From contig JAIKYU010000019.1 in NCBI GenBank assembly GCA_024682835.1, positions 1 through 43,891 on the forward strand: a stretch of DNA of 43,891 bases, read 5' to 3'. This document shows positions 21,785-31,057 of the stretch, piece after piece (within the stretch, counting starts at the first letter, position 1; each line of letters starts with the position of its first letter). Under the pieces are notes generated by a model that ran no database searches, was not told the origin of the DNA, and was given only the letters and a program-made list of their open reading frames with translations. The DNA comes from Lachnospiraceae bacterium (GTDB taxonomy: Bacteria; Bacillota; Clostridia; Lachnospirales; Lachnospiraceae). The position numbers and the translations under genes are program-made.

Positions 21785-23647
21785 CTACGTCATATGCCTT
21801 TTCAGAAAACTGACCAGTTCCGGGCCGGGAATCGGCCTTGAGAAATAGTAACCCTGAATATAATCGATGCCAAGACTGACCATCGCATCATACTGTTCCC
21901 TGGATTCCACACCTTCCGAAACAATCTTCATGTCCATGTCGTGGATAATATTGACCATCCCGTTCATCACATGTCTGATCCTGTCGTTTGTAAAATATCC
22001 CTGGGTAAAGCTTAAATCGAACTTGATATTCCGGGCAGGCATACTGACGAAATAATCCAGATTGGAGCGGCCTGTTCCGAAATCATCCAGTGAAAAGCTC
22101 ACGCCCATATTGATCAGTTTTTCCATGTTGTGCATCAGCAGATGCTTCAGCCCATTATCCGCCGTCTCGGTAATCTCCAGATTGATTCTGGTCGGGTCAA
22201 TTTTGTAGGTTTCCATATGCTTCTTGATAAAGCCTGCCGGGTTTTCGTGGTCAAACTGGGCAACCGAAATGTTGACCTCGATGTTTTCAATCCCGAGCCC
22301 CGTTAATTCCCCTGAAGCCCACAATTCACACACCTTCTGGAATACGCTCATCCCGAGCGGAATGATCTGGCCGTTTTCTTCGGCAACCGGTATGAAATCA
22401 CCCGGCGGCACCATGGATCCGTCCTCCCTTTTGATCCGCACAAGCGCCTCAGCGGAGGTAAACCTCCCTTCCTTCACATTATAGATGGGCTGATAATACA
22501 CCTCTACCCTGTCGTCCCGGAGCGCATTTTCAATGAGATTATAGATCTCACTTCTGTTGCGCATTTTTTCGATCAGTTGCTTGTTGCAGACAAGCATACT
22601 GTCTGCGGAATCCTCGTAACAGTGGATGAAACTAAACACCTCATCGGGTCCCGACAGCATATTGCTGTCCGGGAAATAGATAAATTTTGCTTCGACGGGA
22701 ATATCTGTGACGCCGTCCGCCTGCGCCTTGATGTCCATCAGTTTTTCATGTGCTCTTTCCGGCGAATCGTAGACCAGGCAGAACATATCATCACCGATCC
22801 GGAATACCGGCTCCTTTCCCAGCTTCAGAAAGGCTCTCGCGGAGCGGTTCACGGCATTTTTCATAATATCCAGTCCCGCAGTGGGAACCAGATATTTGAT
22901 CCTGGCGGTAAAAAATGAAAAGGATTTCCTGTACGTATATCTGTCCTGCAGATACAGGGACAGCGCATTCTGCGTAAACAGTCCCGTGGCACGGTCTATA
23001 TGCTCATTCGGGTTCTCCAGCTGGGAATAAAGCACCACCATACCAAGCGCAGCCGCAAACCCCACAAGCAGCGTCTGCTTGGAAAAGAACTGAATAATGG
23101 CAGCAATGAGCCACAAGCCCTGCCAGGTAAACAGCGCTATGAGTCTCCTGTGGGGGATATCCCTCTTATGCCTGATCGAGAGAAACAGGGTAGCACAAAT
23201 GTAGAATACAGCCAGCGCATATGTGCATAAGGCGGCAGGGCCGTATGAATAAACAATCCTGCCGTCCATGTAATAATTCAGAGGCAAAAAGACAATCAGA
23301 AGCTCACCGACAGCATACAGGAAAATGGCAAGCGTCCTGATCAGCCTGTTTTTAAACTGAACGGCGATATCCAGACAGGCATACAGGAAGCCGCAGTAAC
23401 CCTGTGTCACAAGCAGCATAATATAAAACTTGCAAACGCCCCTCGTGATTAACGGAGAAAAGCCATGGTAAACAGCCATATGGATGCATACGATCGAAGC
23501 GATATCAAATATGAGACAAACGATGCACACACCAAAGGCTGCGACGAACAGAAGTCTGTTCTTCACATTCAGCTTTCTGTCACGCTCGATCAGCACCCCG
23601 AATATAATGAGCATGACCAGTCCACAGATCTGCAGTTCAATATTCAT
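21785..23647 (-). CDS. Membrane c-di-GMP phosphodiesterase: degenerate GGDEF plus EAL domain
   Basis: The 620-residue protein starts with about seven or eight membrane helices (residues 5-215), then a GGDEF-like region whose signature reads RIGDDMF, so it is not a cyclase, and a complete EAL domain from about 380: the EAL of AEALVRI, N in VNISVAQF, E in LEITET, DDFGTGRSN, K in IKFDLSF, E in SEGVES and Q in IQGYYF. These residues bind metal and c-di-GMP, so it should cleave c-di-GMP. The ATG at 23645-23647 has GAGGGAG upstream. Promoter boxes TTGCAT and TAGAGT lie 23-51 bp before it. It ends 34 bp from the convergent HD-GYP gene. Confidence 0.92.
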   Translation of the reverse strand: MNIELQICGLVMLIIFGVLIERDRKLNVKNRLLFVAAFGVCIVCLIFDIASIVCIHMAVYHGFSPLITRGVCKFYIMLLVTQGYCGFLYACLDIAVQFKNRLIRTLAIFLYAVGELLIVFLPLNYYMDGRIVYSYGPAALCTYALAVFYICATLFLSIRHKRDIPHRRLIALFTWQGLWLIAAIIQFFSKQTLLVGFAAALGMVVLYSQLENPNEHIDRATGLFTQNALSLYLQDRYTYRKSFSFFTARIKYLVPTAGLDIMKNAVNRSARAFLKLGKEPVFRIGDDMFCLVYDSPERAHEKLMDIKAQADGVTDIPVEAKFIYFPDSNMLSGPDEVFSFIHCYEDSADSMLVCNKQLIEKMRNRSEIYNLIENALRDDRVEVYYQPIYNVKEGRFTSAEALVRIKREDGSMVPPGDFIPVAEENGQIIPLGMSVFQKVCELWASGELTGLGIENIEVNISVAQFDHENPAGFIKKHMETYKIDPTRINLEITETADNGLKHLLMHNMEKLINMGVSFSLDDFGTGRSNLDYFVSMPARNIKFDLSFTQGYFTNDRIRHVMNGMVNIIHDMDMKIVSEGVESREQYDAMVSLGIDYIQGYYFSRPIPGPELVSFLKRHMT

Positions 23648-23669
23648 TCATCCGTCTCCCTCACATCCT

Positions 23670-23698
23670 ACTCTACTACGTATCGGCTTATCATGCAA
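23670..23698 (-). promoter_or_regulatory. Candidate promoter for the membrane EAL gene
   Basis: Minus-strand TTGCAT (23698-23693) and TAGAGT (23675-23670) have a 17-base spacer. The -10 box matches four of six consensus bases, so a weaker promoter is expected. Confidence 0.5.
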
Positions 23699-23776
23699 CA
23701 AAACTCCGTTTGAAAAAGGCTTTCCGTGCATTTTGGCAGCGCACCCACAGGACTGGTCAAACAGGCTGCGGGGTTG

Positions 23777-23802
23777 TATAATCAAATCCGTATACGTTTG
23801 AT
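23777..23802 (+). promoter_or_regulatory. -10 box and overlapping palindromic site before the small anchored protein
   Basis: A perfect TATAAT (23777-23782) is followed by ATCAAA (23781-23786), the 8-base palindrome CGTATACG (23789-23796) and TTTGAT (23797-23802). The nested inverted repeat would cover the transcription start, which is a usual place for a repressor. No good -35 was found. Confidence 0.4.
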
Positions 23803-23826
23803 TGCACCCCATCAGGAGGCAAGCTC

Positions 23827-24165
23827 ATGGAAGCCATCTTTCTTGCCATCACGGCTCTCATTCTCTGGCAGCTCTATAAGAAGGGCCTGCTGACGCGTTT
23901 TCTTAACAAATCCATTACCCCAAGGGAAAGTGCCCCCAGGGAGAATCTGAAACAGGAACGGATCGCCTCCGACGGCCATATCATTCCTGCCAGAGACGAT
24001 ATCTCCTGTGCCCGCTTCGGTCATCGTCACGAAAAGAGCAGAGATCCCGAATTTCCGGAGGAGCCGTTCATTGTCCACGATGAACCGACGGAGGGCTATA
24101 TCAACCTGAACGGCAAAACCCTCAAGCGCTCAGAGGCGGATGAATATATGAGAAAGCACGGCTGA
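23827..24165 (+). CDS. Small membrane-anchored protein of unknown function
   Basis: The 112-residue product has one N-terminal membrane helix (residues 2-17) with basic residues after it (YKKGLLTRFLNK), so the bulk should be cytoplasmic. The rest is polar, Pro/Glu-rich and probably disordered, ending in a compact piece, GYINLNGKTLKRSEADEYM. I do not recognise it. ATG has AGGAGG 8 bases upstream, strong evidence that it is translated. It stands alone between the divergent EAL gene and the convergent arabinofuranosidase. Confidence 0.7.
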   Translation: MEAIFLAITALILWQLYKKGLLTRFLNKSITPRESAPRENLKQERIASDGHIIPARDDISCARFGHRHEKSRDPEFPEEPFIVHDEPTEGYINLNGKTLKRSEADEYMRKHG

Positions 24166-24173
24166 CCGACGCA

Positions 24174-25769
24174 TCAGGAAAAAACAAATACATTCCACGA
24201 GAGCGGTTCCACACGGATCTGAAGGATCCCGTCGGCAAAGGTGCAGGCCGTGATCTCCTGCGGCGCAATGAGGCGGTCATTGCCATATGAATTCTTCGCA
24301 TCCGGATCATCGGACCGCATGGTGTATGCGGCGAGTGGCCGGCAGTCTGCAAATCCCTTCAGATCGATCTGCAGGGGATAGGCCGTTTCCTCATTCCGGT
24401 TGATGACAAAAACGGTCACCCGGCCGTTTTCCCGGTCCCATGCAGCCGCAGCATCGATAAACGGAACCCCTTCCTTTCCCGGATACTGGGATGTGTCATC
24501 AATCGCATATCCTGCCATATCATAGGTTTCGCATTCCACTCCTGTCCGGAGAGAAACGCCCCTCGCATACTGCATCAGCTGGGTAAACACATAGTGCGAT
24601 GCCGATTTCCAGACGTGGTCATGATCCGCCGAAGCGAGCGCATCCAGTCCGCCGGTCATGCACCCGATCTTTACCCTGTCGGCGTGCCGCAAAAATGCCA
24701 GCTGTATGGATGCCATCGAAAGGGCATGAATCATATCGCCGCCAGGGAAGGTGTGCTCCGGCATGTTGTCGGGATCATGCAGCACATACTGTCTCTCAGG
24801 ATCAAACCGGTAATGAACCCGCGCCATGTTATATCTGCCAAGACCCGGATGAAGCGGCTCGTTCGGCCTCATCCACGCGCCGTACTCATCAAAGGACAGC
24901 ATCATCTTTTTCGGCGAGCGGTGTTTGGCTGCCACATAGTCCATCATGGCGACCTCTGTGTTGATAAAGTCCTCGTAATAAAGCGACCCGCCCAGCAACG
25001 CTCTGACATCGCCGGGAGGCGCTCCGTGATAGTGGTGTACGGACACATAATCCACCACGTCGTAGCACACATCCAGCACAGCCTCGTCCCAGGCCGGGAA
25101 GCCCTCCATGAAGGAGGCGGAGGATCCGCACACGCCGGTTTCTATGGACTCGTCAATCCATTTGATGGCTTTGGCCGTCTCCAGCACCTTACTGCCGTAC
25201 CCTTGCGGGTCGCTCGAAAAGGACCCCAGCTGCCAGGGACCGTCCATCTCATTTCCCAGATACCACATCTTTACGCCATAGGGCTCCTCGTGACCGTTTT
25301 TTCTCCTGAGATCAGACCAGTAGGTGCCGCTCCGGTGATTGGTGTACTCCACCAGATCCATGGCGTCCTGAATCGTACCGGTTCCCATATTGACAGTAAC
25401 AAGCGGTCTGGTTCCCACCTTTTGGGCCCATTGCAGATATTCATCGTACCCCACTTCATTCGTGATCACCTGATGCCACGAAGGATCCAGATGAACCCTT
25501 CTCTCCTTCAGAGGACCGATGGAATCTTTCCACTGCCAGGAGGAGACGAAATTGCCGCCCGGCATCCGAACCGCCGGAAGGCCTGTTTCTCTCAGCGCAT
25601 CAATGAAATCCCTTCGGAAGCCCTGGTCATCCGCCGTCGGATGCTTCGGATTATACATGGTTCCGTTTACCATGGTTCCGATGGGCTCCAGAAAAGCAGA
25701 GAAGAGCCTTTCGGAGATTTCCCCTGTCTGAAAAGCTGGATGTATGGTGATTTTTGCCTCCTTCGCCAT
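24174..25769 (-). CDS. Alpha-L-arabinofuranosidase, GH51 family
   Basis: The 531-residue protein lacks a signal peptide, so it acts in the cytosol, releasing L-arabinose from short arabino-oligosaccharides. GH51 features are clear: RMPGGNFVSSW.W near residue 68, the acid/base Glu in WYLGNEMDG near 175, the nucleophile Glu in SFDEYGAWM near 295, and a C-terminal beta domain ending in PLSWNVFVF. Length fits the family (about 500). ATG 25767-25769 has AAAGGAGAT upstream; the open frame continues 43 codons further without support. No transporter or other pentose gene adjoins it. It is last in the minus-strand block after the SEDS-PBP gene. Confidence 0.92.
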   Translation of the reverse strand: MAKEAKITIHPAFQTGEISERLFSAFLEPIGTMVNGTMYNPKHPTADDQGFRRDFIDALRETGLPAVRMPGGNFVSSWQWKDSIGPLKERRVHLDPSWHQVITNEVGYDEYLQWAQKVGTRPLVTVNMGTGTIQDAMDLVEYTNHRSGTYWSDLRRKNGHEEPYGVKMWYLGNEMDGPWQLGSFSSDPQGYGSKVLETAKAIKWIDESIETGVCGSSASFMEGFPAWDEAVLDVCYDVVDYVSVHHYHGAPPGDVRALLGGSLYYEDFINTEVAMMDYVAAKHRSPKKMMLSFDEYGAWMRPNEPLHPGLGRYNMARVHYRFDPERQYVLHDPDNMPEHTFPGGDMIHALSMASIQLAFLRHADRVKIGCMTGGLDALASADHDHVWKSASHYVFTQLMQYARGVSLRTGVECETYDMAGYAIDDTSQYPGKEGVPFIDAAAAWDRENGRVTVFVINRNEETAYPLQIDLKGFADCRPLAAYTMRSDDPDAKNSYGNDRLIAPQEITACTFADGILQIRVEPLSWNVFVFS

Positions 25770-25854
25770 GTCGATCTCCTTTCTATCCCTTTCAATCAAC
25801 CCCCGTTTCATCTGTTTCAGTTTCGCTGCCTGCGGCAGGTAATCTGACTCACGC

Positions 25855-28704
25855 TCAATCTGTGCTCCCCGCATCCTCTGCCTCAAACCAGGCGTCAAAA
25901 ATCCGTTTTGCCATGGGAACAGCGTACTCCCCGCCGCCGCCTGCCTGCTCCATAATGACCGTCACAGCGATCTCCGGATCCGTAACCGGAGCAAAGCCGG
26001 TAAACCAGGCATGACTCTCCGTCTTCTGACTGGAATCAAATTCCGCCGATCCGGTCTTGCCCGCCGCCTGATAGGGCGCATCCTCGAGACGTTTGGCCGT
26101 GCCGCCGTTCACCACCAGTTCCATCATTTCCGTGAGAACCGCTGCCTCCTCCCTGCTCATCACGCGACCGATCTCCTCCCCCGGCTTCTCTGAAACCAGG
26201 TTCTTTCCGTCCGCACTGTCCACCGACTTCACCAGATAAGGTTTAATCATTACACCGCCGTTTGCAACCGCCTGCGTGATCATATTCAGATGAAGAGGGG
26301 AAATCGCCGTCGCGCCCTGGCCGATCGAAAGCTGCATCACATCCCCTGCGGCGGTGCTGTCGGTAAGCTCTGCGCGGCTCTTGTTATAGGGAAAATCCAG
26401 CGGGAGCTCCTCATTGAATAGCAGACGCTTCAATGTCTCCGCAAAGGCTTTCCGGTCGCACATCACACCGATATTGGCAAAGGAGGAGTTGCAGGATTTC
26501 TGAAAGGAGGTGTAGAAATCAAGACTCCCGTGGTTGACTCCGTGGAAGCAGTGGATGGTTTCCCCGTCGTTGGTGTAGGAGCCGTTGCACTGAAAACGAT
26601 AATTTTTAACCTGATCCCTGTTTTCCCGGATGTATTCAAGCGCCGTAACCATCTTAAATGTGGAGCCCGGCGGATAGAGTCCCTGCGACACGCGGTTGAG
26701 CAGCTTTGAATCCTCTGTGTTCAGACGAATGGTATCCCAGATCTCATCAATCTCATTCGGATCAAAATCCGGCTTCGAAACCATCGCAAGAATCTCCCCT
26801 GTTCTCACATCCGTCACCACAATGGCGCCGCGCCAGGCGCTTAATGCCCGGCAGGCCACCTCCTGCAGCGGAACGGATAGCGTAGCGGTCACGTTATTAC
26901 CCGGATTCTTCGTCTCTCCGGCATCAGACAGGCGTGCCTTCTCCGCCAGCGAAATGTCGGAACGGATGAGGTAATAGTTTTCCTGGGCCTCGATCCCCGA
27001 CTTTCCCTTTGTAGCAAAGCCCACCGCCTGGGCGAAGGTGCTGCCGTACGGATAGACTCTCTGTTCCCTGCCGTTCTCATCGACCGAGCTCATTGCCAGA
27101 ACCTCCCCGTCACGCGCATAAATGGTTCCGCGGCTGTTCTGCTCCAGCAGGATCTTCTGCCTGCTGTTGAAGCTGTTGCTCATCATCACCTGCCTGTTGG
27201 TGTAGGCATAGCGGCAGAGGTAAATGCTCATCACAAAAAAGAGGAAGATGAAGATCCCTTCCGTCACATGGATCGGTGTGAAAAGATAGCGGCTGCGGGT
27301 CTTTGGATGCGCCGTCTCCTCCGACGCGCTTACGCCCTCCTGCGCACACTCCTCCTTCTCCGTCCTGCTTTTTCGCTCTGTCAGCCTTTCCACCGCCTCG
27401 CGGTGTTCCTCGGCACGGATCAGCACAATCCCCTGCAGGATACCGAACATGAGGATGGTCGAGAGCACAGATGATCCGCCGTAGCTCACCAGCGGAAGCG
27501 TCACGCCGGTGAGCGGAATAAACTTTGTCCCTCCGCCCACCGTGAGGAATACCTGAAAAATGTAGATGATACCGAAGCCCGCGCTCAGCAGTCTGTAGAA
27601 CGGATGTCGAAGTCTCTCCGAAATCCAGAGAATCATCAGAAAGGTGGACAGGCAGACCATCAGCATGGAAACGGCAAAAACAATCCCCAGTTCCTCGGCG
27701 ATGGCGGAAAAGATAAAATCCTGCTCCGCAAAGGGAATGGAGGACGGCTTTCCTCCGTAGAGTCCCAGTCCGAACGGGCCGCCCACGCTGATGCCGAACA
27801 GGGACTGCGCCACCTGATAGCCGGCACCCTCGATGGCGCTCCAGGGATCCTGCCAGGCGGCGACCCTTGTCCGCACATGGGCAAACAGACGGTAGGCCGT
27901 GACACAGGCACCGGCTCCCATGAAAAGTCCCGCGAACAGATATCCCGCCCGATCCCTCGCAATGTAGAGCATCAGGAAAAATGCGACAAAATAGATCAGT
28001 CCGGCGCCGAGGTCCCTGGAGAGCACGAGGATCAGCACATGTACGGCCGCAATGATCCCCGTCAGAAAAATCTGTGTGAGATGCTCCGCCTTAGCAAGCG
28101 ACGCCGCAAGAAAGAATACAAACAGAACCTTGATGAATTCCGACGGCTGAAAGGTCAGACCGAAGAGGGAGTAATTCAGATTGGATCCGTTCACCGCGCG
28201 TCCGAGAATCAGGACAACCATGAGCGCTCCGATGCCGACGGCGGCATAAACCCAGGTCAGATCAGCCAGGATTTGCAGTCTGTACACCACCGTGGGCAGG
28301 ATCAGCGCCACCAGGAGGGAGGCCACCGCGATGATGAACTGCCGGATCGCCTGATTGCCGGACAGTCTCGTGAGAATTGCCATGCTGATCATCAGCAGCA
28401 GACACATGTTGTTGACAATCAGGCGGTTGGCGTCCGGATAGATCAGGCGATACATCATGATCGTGGAAAAAACCACCACCGCCTGGAAGGCAAAGAAAAA
28501 AAGATACCGCAGATCCTGTGTTTTCAGCGTCATCTGCATGAACAGAAGCGCCTGCACGCCGATCATCAGAACGATCTGTGCCGCGTAAAAGCCGCTCCGC
28601 TTTCTCTCCGTGCGATACAGAAACACAAGAAAAGAAAGCACCGCATAGATCAGCATGAACAGTGCCACACCCACTCTTGCAATTTCCGACAGATAAACCC
28701 GCAT
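25855..28704 (-). CDS. SEDS glycosyltransferase (FtsW/RodA/SpoVE) fused to a class B penicillin-binding protein
   Basis: One 949-residue chain holds both halves of a peptidoglycan synthase. Residues 1-450 are a polytopic SEDS glycosyltransferase: FQPSEFIKV, SRDLGAG, GGPFGLGLYGG, the catalytic-region EQDFIFSAIAEE and PLVSYGGSS. After a charged linker (450-495) and one more membrane helix, residues 515-945 form a class B PBP: dimerisation part with RGTIYARDGEVLA, then transpeptidase motifs GSTFK (Ser nucleophile), SCN and KTGSAE. SEDS proteins polymerise glycan and bPBPs cross-link it. Usually they are separate, paired proteins; here they are fixed at 1:1. The frame is uninterrupted. Ribosome site is weak (AAAGAGCGGAAG). 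Confidence 0.93.
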   Translation of the reverse strand: MRVYLSEIARVGVALFMLIYAVLSFLVFLYRTERKRSGFYAAQIVLMIGVQALLFMQMTLKTQDLRYLFFFAFQAVVVFSTIMMYRLIYPDANRLIVNNMCLLLMISMAILTRLSGNQAIRQFIIAVASLLVALILPTVVYRLQILADLTWVYAAVGIGALMVVLILGRAVNGSNLNYSLFGLTFQPSEFIKVLFVFFLAASLAKAEHLTQIFLTGIIAAVHVLILVLSRDLGAGLIYFVAFFLMLYIARDRAGYLFAGLFMGAGACVTAYRLFAHVRTRVAAWQDPWSAIEGAGYQVAQSLFGISVGGPFGLGLYGGKPSSIPFAEQDFIFSAIAEELGIVFAVSMLMVCLSTFLMILWISERLRHPFYRLLSAGFGIIYIFQVFLTVGGGTKFIPLTGVTLPLVSYGGSSVLSTILMFGILQGIVLIRAEEHREAVERLTERKSRTEKEECAQEGVSASEETAHPKTRSRYLFTPIHVTEGIFIFLFFVMSIYLCRYAYTNRQVMMSNSFNSRQKILLEQNSRGTIYARDGEVLAMSSVDENGREQRVYPYGSTFAQAVGFATKGKSGIEAQENYYLIRSDISLAEKARLSDAGETKNPGNNVTATLSVPLQEVACRALSAWRGAIVVTDVRTGEILAMVSKPDFDPNEIDEIWDTIRLNTEDSKLLNRVSQGLYPPGSTFKMVTALEYIRENRDQVKNYRFQCNGSYTNDGETIHCFHGVNHGSLDFYTSFQKSCNSSFANIGVMCDRKAFAETLKRLLFNEELPLDFPYNKSRAELTDSTAAGDVMQLSIGQGATAISPLHLNMITQAVANGGVMIKPYLVKSVDSADGKNLVSEKPGEEIGRVMSREEAAVLTEMMELVVNGGTAKRLEDAPYQAAGKTGSAEFDSSQKTESHAWFTGFAPVTDPEIAVTVIMEQAGGGGEYAVPMAKRIFDAWFEAEDAGSTD

Positions 28705-28742
28705 CTTCCGCTCTTTACCGCCCGTTCACGGTTTCCTTAAGG

Positions 28743-29606
28743 TTACTCCACGCCGTCTTTAAAGCGCCCGGCCGTCGTCTCCCCGGGATACCTCCCGGCC
28801 AGCACGGCCGCCGCTTCCTCCGATGACTCCACGGTCAGATCGATCCTGAACCTGCCGACCGCCAGACGCTCTGCCTCCTTACGATATCTGTGCAGCGACG
28901 TGGGCACCGCATTCCGGATTACATTATAGCAGGCTCTGCAATCCGTTGTCACCGTAAGAAGCTTTCCCTTTCTGTCACGAAGCACCTCCGTGTGCCGCAC
29001 TTCCCTCTCCGTTCCCCGGCAGACTCCCGCGGTCTTTCTGACACAGCCGGCGCTCACCATCATCGGCACTCTGCCGTAAACAACCAGCGCCGCATGACGC
29101 TGCGGATTCTCTCCGTCGGATAAGGCAGCCTCGCGCAGCAATTCCTCCATTTCGTGCCAGTCAAGCTCCGGGGACAGCGTCCACTCATCAAAGAGAGCGC
29201 TTGCTTCCGCCAGTGCAGCCGCATTCCAGATCGGCACGGTATAATCCGCCTCCAGCGTCCCGGGATACCCTGCATCCCTGAGATAGGCCAGCTCCTCCAG
29301 ATTGCGCGCGAGAGCCCCTCTGACCGGGAGGCCGCTTTCTCTTTCCAACAGAAGCACCTCTGTGATATCCGAAAGTCCCTGTTTGCCCTGTTCCTCACGC
29401 AGAACATACGGCAGTGCCGCGAAAAGCTCCGTTTTTTCCACCCGGGAAAGCCTGGGAAGCTCCTGATTCCAGCCCTCAGAATTCCTTCCCGCACCGGAAA
29501 GAAAAGCAGACAGCGGAAGATAAAGCCTCTCCGGCATTTTCCCGGCATCGAGAACCGCTTCCAGCTGCCCCGGTGTCTCTACACTGACACACACACGCGC
29601 GCTCAT
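28743..29606 (-). CDS. C-terminal part of a long-form U32 peptidase, as a separate gene
   Basis: The 287-residue product corresponds to the distal part of the roughly 780-residue U32/DUF3656-type proteins: a TIM-barrel-like region (LYLPLSAFL, YLRDAGYPGTLEADY), then YGRVPMMVSAGC, a Cys-containing block (LRDRKGK, TTDCRACYNVIRNAVP). The ATG at 29604-29606 overlaps the stop of the preceding U32 gene as ATGA, with GGGAG about 8 bases upstream, so both are translated from one message. The Cys spacing suggests metal or Fe-S binding. It is either a natural split of the long protein or the result of a -1 frameshift; the frame stays open for 16 codons upstream. Confidence 0.75.
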   Translation of the reverse strand: MSARVCVSVETPGQLEAVLDAGKMPERLYLPLSAFLSGAGRNSEGWNQELPRLSRVEKTELFAALPYVLREEQGKQGLSDITEVLLLERESGLPVRGALARNLEELAYLRDAGYPGTLEADYTVPIWNAAALAEASALFDEWTLSPELDWHEMEELLREAALSDGENPQRHAALVVYGRVPMMVSAGCVRKTAGVCRGTEREVRHTEVLRDRKGKLLTVTTDCRACYNVIRNAVPTSLHRYRKEAERLAVGRFRIDLTVESSEEAAAVLAGRYPGETTAGRFKDGVE

Positions 29607-31006
29607 CTTTTCCGCTCCCATTGGGAAAGGATCAGAGAAGCCAACTCTTCGCACGCTCTTCGTCTTAACGCATTGAGTTCGGAGGAAGGGATAAAAACAC
29701 CCTCTCCCGCCTCTATCTCCATCCTGACCGGCGAAAAATCACTCCCGCCGAAGCGGTTCAACTGGGTGCGAAGGGTTTCCTCCGTCGCAGCGTGTCTGGA
29801 TGCGCGCTGTACCGGCTCTCCCATGACCGTCACAGAGGGCGCCGCTTCTCCCCCATGCCTTCCGGCTGCTTTCAGCGTAAGCTGCAGGGGTTCCCCCTCC
29901 ACTGCCCTGAGAAGAACCTCCGCCTCCACACCGAATTCCCGTGTCGGCATCTTTTTCTTTACCTCTTCAATCACCGCCCCATCACTTCCGATATAGCCCG
30001 GTGCAGCACCGGTGAGCATTTCATCTCCGTTATGTCTGAAAAAATAGCCCTCACAGAGATCCGTGCGGAGATAAAGCCCTTTCAGCAGTGCAAGATCCCG
30101 TTCGGAAATCCGGTAGTCCCTATCCTTCCTGTCGCAGATCGCATCCACCGCTCGTCGGTATACACCGGTCACCCCCGCGGTGTAGACCGGATCCTTCATC
30201 CTCCCCTCGATCTTCAGGGAATCGATCACCCCGTCTTCAAGCCCCTGCGGAACAAGAAGCTTCCGCAGCACCGGCAGCGTACACATGTCCCGAAGACTTA
30301 AGGGATAGCAGATCCTGTCCTTCCCGGTCTTCTCTTCAGGCGATCGCGGACTGCTGACGGCATCTGTTCCGGGACGGTCCCGCACAATGGTATACGGAAG
30401 CCTGCAGGCGCCGGCGCAGCGTCCCCGGTTTCCGCTTCTGCCGCCCAGCATGGCAGAAAAAAGGCACATACCCGAATAGGAGTAGCACATCGCGCCATGA
30501 ATAAAGGCTTCGATCTCAATCCCGCCGTCTCCGTCATCCGTCTCCTTTTTGATGTGGATCAGTTCTTCCAGAGACAGCTCTCTGGCGGGGACCACCCGCA
30601 TGACCCCCCTGTGCTTCAGATATTTCGCCCCGTATGCGCCGGTGACGGCCATCTGCGTGCTTGCGTGGATGCGGATACGCGGAAAGGTGCTGCGCACCAG
30701 GGCAAGCACACCCTGATCCTGCACAATGATTCCGTCAAGTCCCGCTTCATCAAGCGGCTGCAGATACGCCTCCAGCTCCGGATATTCCCGTTCCTTGATC
30801 AGGGTGTTAAGCGTGAGATAAATTCGTCGTCCGTGCAGATGGGCAAACCGCAGCCCGCGGATCAGTTCCTGCGTGGTAAAATTAGGCGCATAAGCGCGGG
30901 CACCGAAGCGCTCTCCGCCCAGATAGACGGCATCCGCCCCGGCCGCCACTGCGCCGAGAAGTCCCTCATATTCTCCCGCGGGAGCCAGCAATTCCGGTTT
31001 TTTCAT
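29603..31006 (-). CDS. U32 family peptidase, N-terminal part
   Basis: The 467-residue protein begins MKKPELLAPAGEYEGL and shows the U32 signature: GADAVYLGG, LNTLIKE, IVQDQG, HASTQM and the cysteine-rich E-x-FIHGAMC-YSYSGMCLFS, GGRSGNRGRCAGACR block. U32 proteins include collagenase-like peptidases and RNA/cofactor hydroxylation partners with Fe-S clusters, so the substrate is uncertain. It ends where the long-form family continues into the next gene. It follows zapA after a hairpin with a short T run; the ribosome site (GGGCAGAAAA) is weak. Confidence 0.88.
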   Translation of the reverse strand: MKKPELLAPAGEYEGLLGAVAAGADAVYLGGERFGARAYAPNFTTQELIRGLRFAHLHGRRIYLTLNTLIKEREYPELEAYLQPLDEAGLDGIIVQDQGVLALVRSTFPRIRIHASTQMAVTGAYGAKYLKHRGVMRVVPARELSLEELIHIKKETDDGDGGIEIEAFIHGAMCYSYSGMCLFSAMLGGRSGNRGRCAGACRLPYTIVRDRPGTDAVSSPRSPEEKTGKDRICYPLSLRDMCTLPVLRKLLVPQGLEDGVIDSLKIEGRMKDPVYTAGVTGVYRRAVDAICDRKDRDYRISERDLALLKGLYLRTDLCEGYFFRHNGDEMLTGAAPGYIGSDGAVIEEVKKKMPTREFGVEAEVLLRAVEGEPLQLTLKAAGRHGGEAAPSVTVMGEPVQRASRHAATEETLRTQLNRFGGSDFSPVRMEIEAGEGVFIPSSELNALRRRACEELASLILSQWERKR

Positions 31007-31031
31007 TTTTCTGCCCGGTCCGTAACGGAAA

Positions 31032-31051
31032 GGGCCGCCCGCAGGCGGCCC
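31032..31051 (-). terminator. Hairpin between zapA and the U32 gene, partial terminator
   Basis: Eight perfect pairs (GGGCCGCC with GGCGGCCC) around a 4-base loop are followed on the minus strand by TTT then CC. The short T run suggests attenuation or incomplete termination rather than a full stop, letting some transcript reach the U32 gene. Confidence 0.6.
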
Positions 31052-31057
31052 CGATTC

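Noticed and set aside
25826-25838. Short hairpin CTGCC-TGC-GGCAG after the SEDS-PBP gene as terminator
   Set aside because: Five pairs only and no T run on either strand.
24594-25847. Long plus-strand frame opposite the GH51 gene
   Set aside because: Composition is His/Arg-rich without domains, typical of an antisense shadow of a real gene.
29600-29625. Programmed -1 ribosomal frameshift between the two U32 frames
   Set aside because: No good slippery heptamer or downstream pseudoknot was seen; the ATGA overlap with its own ribosome site explains expression more simply.
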